Source: an uncultured Eubacteriales bacterium (GTDB lineage Bacteria; Bacillota; Clostridia; Oscillospirales; Oscillospiraceae). Taken from it: a stretch of 13,948 bases of DNA. Below, piece after piece: positions 13,073 through 13,948 of this stretch. The position numbers were made by a program, and so were the translations under genes. Location of the stretch: assembly GCA_900547315.1 (NCBI GenBank), contig URGI01000052.1:1-13948 (forward strand). Reading direction: 5' to 3'. Position 1 is the stretch's first letter, and each line of letters starts with the position of its first letter. Below the pieces are notes generated by a model. It did no database searches. It saw only the letters and a program-made list of their open reading frames with translations, and was not told the origin of the DNA.

Positions 13073-13948
13073 ATGAAAATAACCAAGAAACAACCACTTC
13101 GACCTCGTGGGCGTAGTGATGAAAAAAGGCAGTCTACCAAAGATGCCATTCGTGAAGCGTATGCCAACGGCCCTCAGAAGGAGGTGCAGATTATCCCGGC
13201 AAAAAAGGATTTAATTACAGATGCGGAAAAGAAAAAACTCCGCGTCTGCGCCTATTGCCGAGTAAGTACCGAAGAGGACAACCAGGCAAGCAGTTATGAG
13301 TTGCAGGTGCAGAACTATACAAAAATGATTCAGGAAAACCCTGAATGGGAGTTCGCAGGCATCTTTGCGGACGAGGGTATTTCCGGCACTTCGGTTCTGC
13401 ACCGCGAGCATTTTCTTGAAATGATAGAGAAATGCAAGACCGGTGAGATTGATTTGATTATCACCAAGCAGGTCAGCCGTTTTGCCCGTAATGTTCTGGA
13501 CAGTCTGAACTACATCTTTATGCTCCGCAAACTCGACCCTCCCGTGGGCGTGTACTTTGAAACGGAAAAGCTGAACACTCTGGATCGGAGCAGTGATATG
13601 GTCATCACCGTATTGAGCCTTGTTGCCCAGAGTGAGTCCGAGCAGAAGTCCAACAGTCTGAAATGGTCATTCAAGCGCCGCCGAGCCCAGGGCTTGGGTA
13701 TCTACCCCAACTGGTCTCTTCTCGGCTATAAGGGCCATGATTGGGAGATAGATGAGGACGAGGCCGATGTGGTACGAACCATCTACAGTCTTTATCTGGA
13801 GGGCTATTCCTCCACACAGATTGCAGATTTGCTGACAAAGAGCGGCATTCTGACTGTAAAGGGTCTATCGGTATGGAGTTCCGGCAGCGTCCTTGGCATT
13901 CTCCGCAATGAGAAATATTGCGGAGATGCCCTGTGTCAAAAAACAGTT
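13073..13948 (+). CDS. Large serine recombinase / site-specific integrase (3' part outside window)
   Basis: The first 292 codons are present and the frame is open to the window end. After a basic leader of about 55 residues comes the resolvase domain: RVCAYCRVST (57-66) with catalytic Ser65, then DEGISGTS (100-107) and ITKQVSRFARN (130-140) with the conserved arginines. A long helix follows (about 172-205, SLVAQSESEQKSNSLKWSFKRRR). The Recombinase domain (PF07508 type) starts near GYKGHDWEIDEDEADVVRTIYSLY (219-242). The expected zinc-ribbon and coiled-coil region lies beyond the window. It cuts and rejoins DNA at att sites to move an integrative element. The start is fixed by the perfect AGGAGGTGA. 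No frameshift or catalytic loss is visible. Confidence 0.95.
   Translation, partial: MKITKKQPLRPRGRSDEKRQSTKDAIREAYANGPQKEVQIIPAKKDLITDAEKKKLRVCAYCRVSTEEDNQASSYELQVQNYTKMIQENPEWEFAGIFADEGISGTSVLHREHFLEMIEKCKTGEIDLIITKQVSRFARNVLDSLNYIFMLRKLDPPVGVYFETEKLNTLDRSSDMVITVLSLVAQSESEQKSNSLKWSFKRRRAQGLGIYPNWSLLGYKGHDWEIDEDEADVVRTIYSLYLEGYSSTQIADLLTKSGILTVKGLSVWSSGSVLGILRNEKYCGDALCQKTV

Noticed and set aside
12934..13167. Minus-strand frame with GKKPADYGSMEPAP
   Set aside because: It overlaps the recombinase start and its Shine-Dalgarno in antisense, and has no start signal; kept only as part of the unexplained upstream block.
1..13948. CRISPR array, rRNA genes, complete insertion sequence
   Set aside because: No regularly spaced repeats, no rRNA-like segments, and no transposase gene with terminal repeats were seen.

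Overview
The window looks like a chromosomal segment of a GC-rich, Gram-positive gut-type Clostridia (Oscillospirales-like). This rests on the type of rplS, a TIGR03960/TIGR03936-type radical SAM pair, a SpoIVFA/SpoIVFB-like M23-M50 gene pair that hints at sporulation ancestry, strong GGAGG ribosome binding sites, and the family of serine recombinase at the right end. No taxonomic marker was searched, so this is inference.

Left third (1-6305): a four-gene minus-strand operon runs wzx-like flippase, GT-B glycosyltransferase (family 4), Wzy/O-antigen-ligase-like membrane protein, family 2 glycosyltransferase. Genes are nearly contiguous or overlap. This is the core of a Wzx/Wzy-type surface polysaccharide pathway without a priming glycosyltransferase or chain-length regulator in view. 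A PAPS-type sulfotransferase-like gene is transcribed divergently from the flippase, which suggests a sulfated surface glycan. Two strong adjacent hairpins lie beyond the operon end.

Middle (6306-11640): conserved housekeeping genes. rplS has a near-consensus promoter, a structured leader and a bidirectional terminator shared with the sulfotransferase gene. A radical SAM/B12-binding-type protein overlaps a DUF2344 partner by 8 nt; both are of unknown function. Divergent from them is a HTH plus zinc-ribbon regulator ending in a strong hairpin. Then, on the minus strand, an M23 metallopeptidase with a proline-rich linker overlaps an M50 site-2 protease by 8 nt, as in a spoIVFA-spoIVFB arrangement.

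Right end (11600-13948): a solitary tRNA-Pro(CGG) with a fully consensus promoter and its own terminator marks the apparent chromosomal border. Beyond it the DNA becomes visibly more AT-rich and holds mobile-element genes: a SLOG/DUF1273 protein (minus), a divergent small XRE regulator (plus), and the first 292 codons of a large serine recombinase that runs off the window. A 12-bp perfect inverted repeat brackets the SLOG/XRE divergent promoter region and is the likely regulator operator. No CRISPR array, rRNA or complete insertion sequence was seen.
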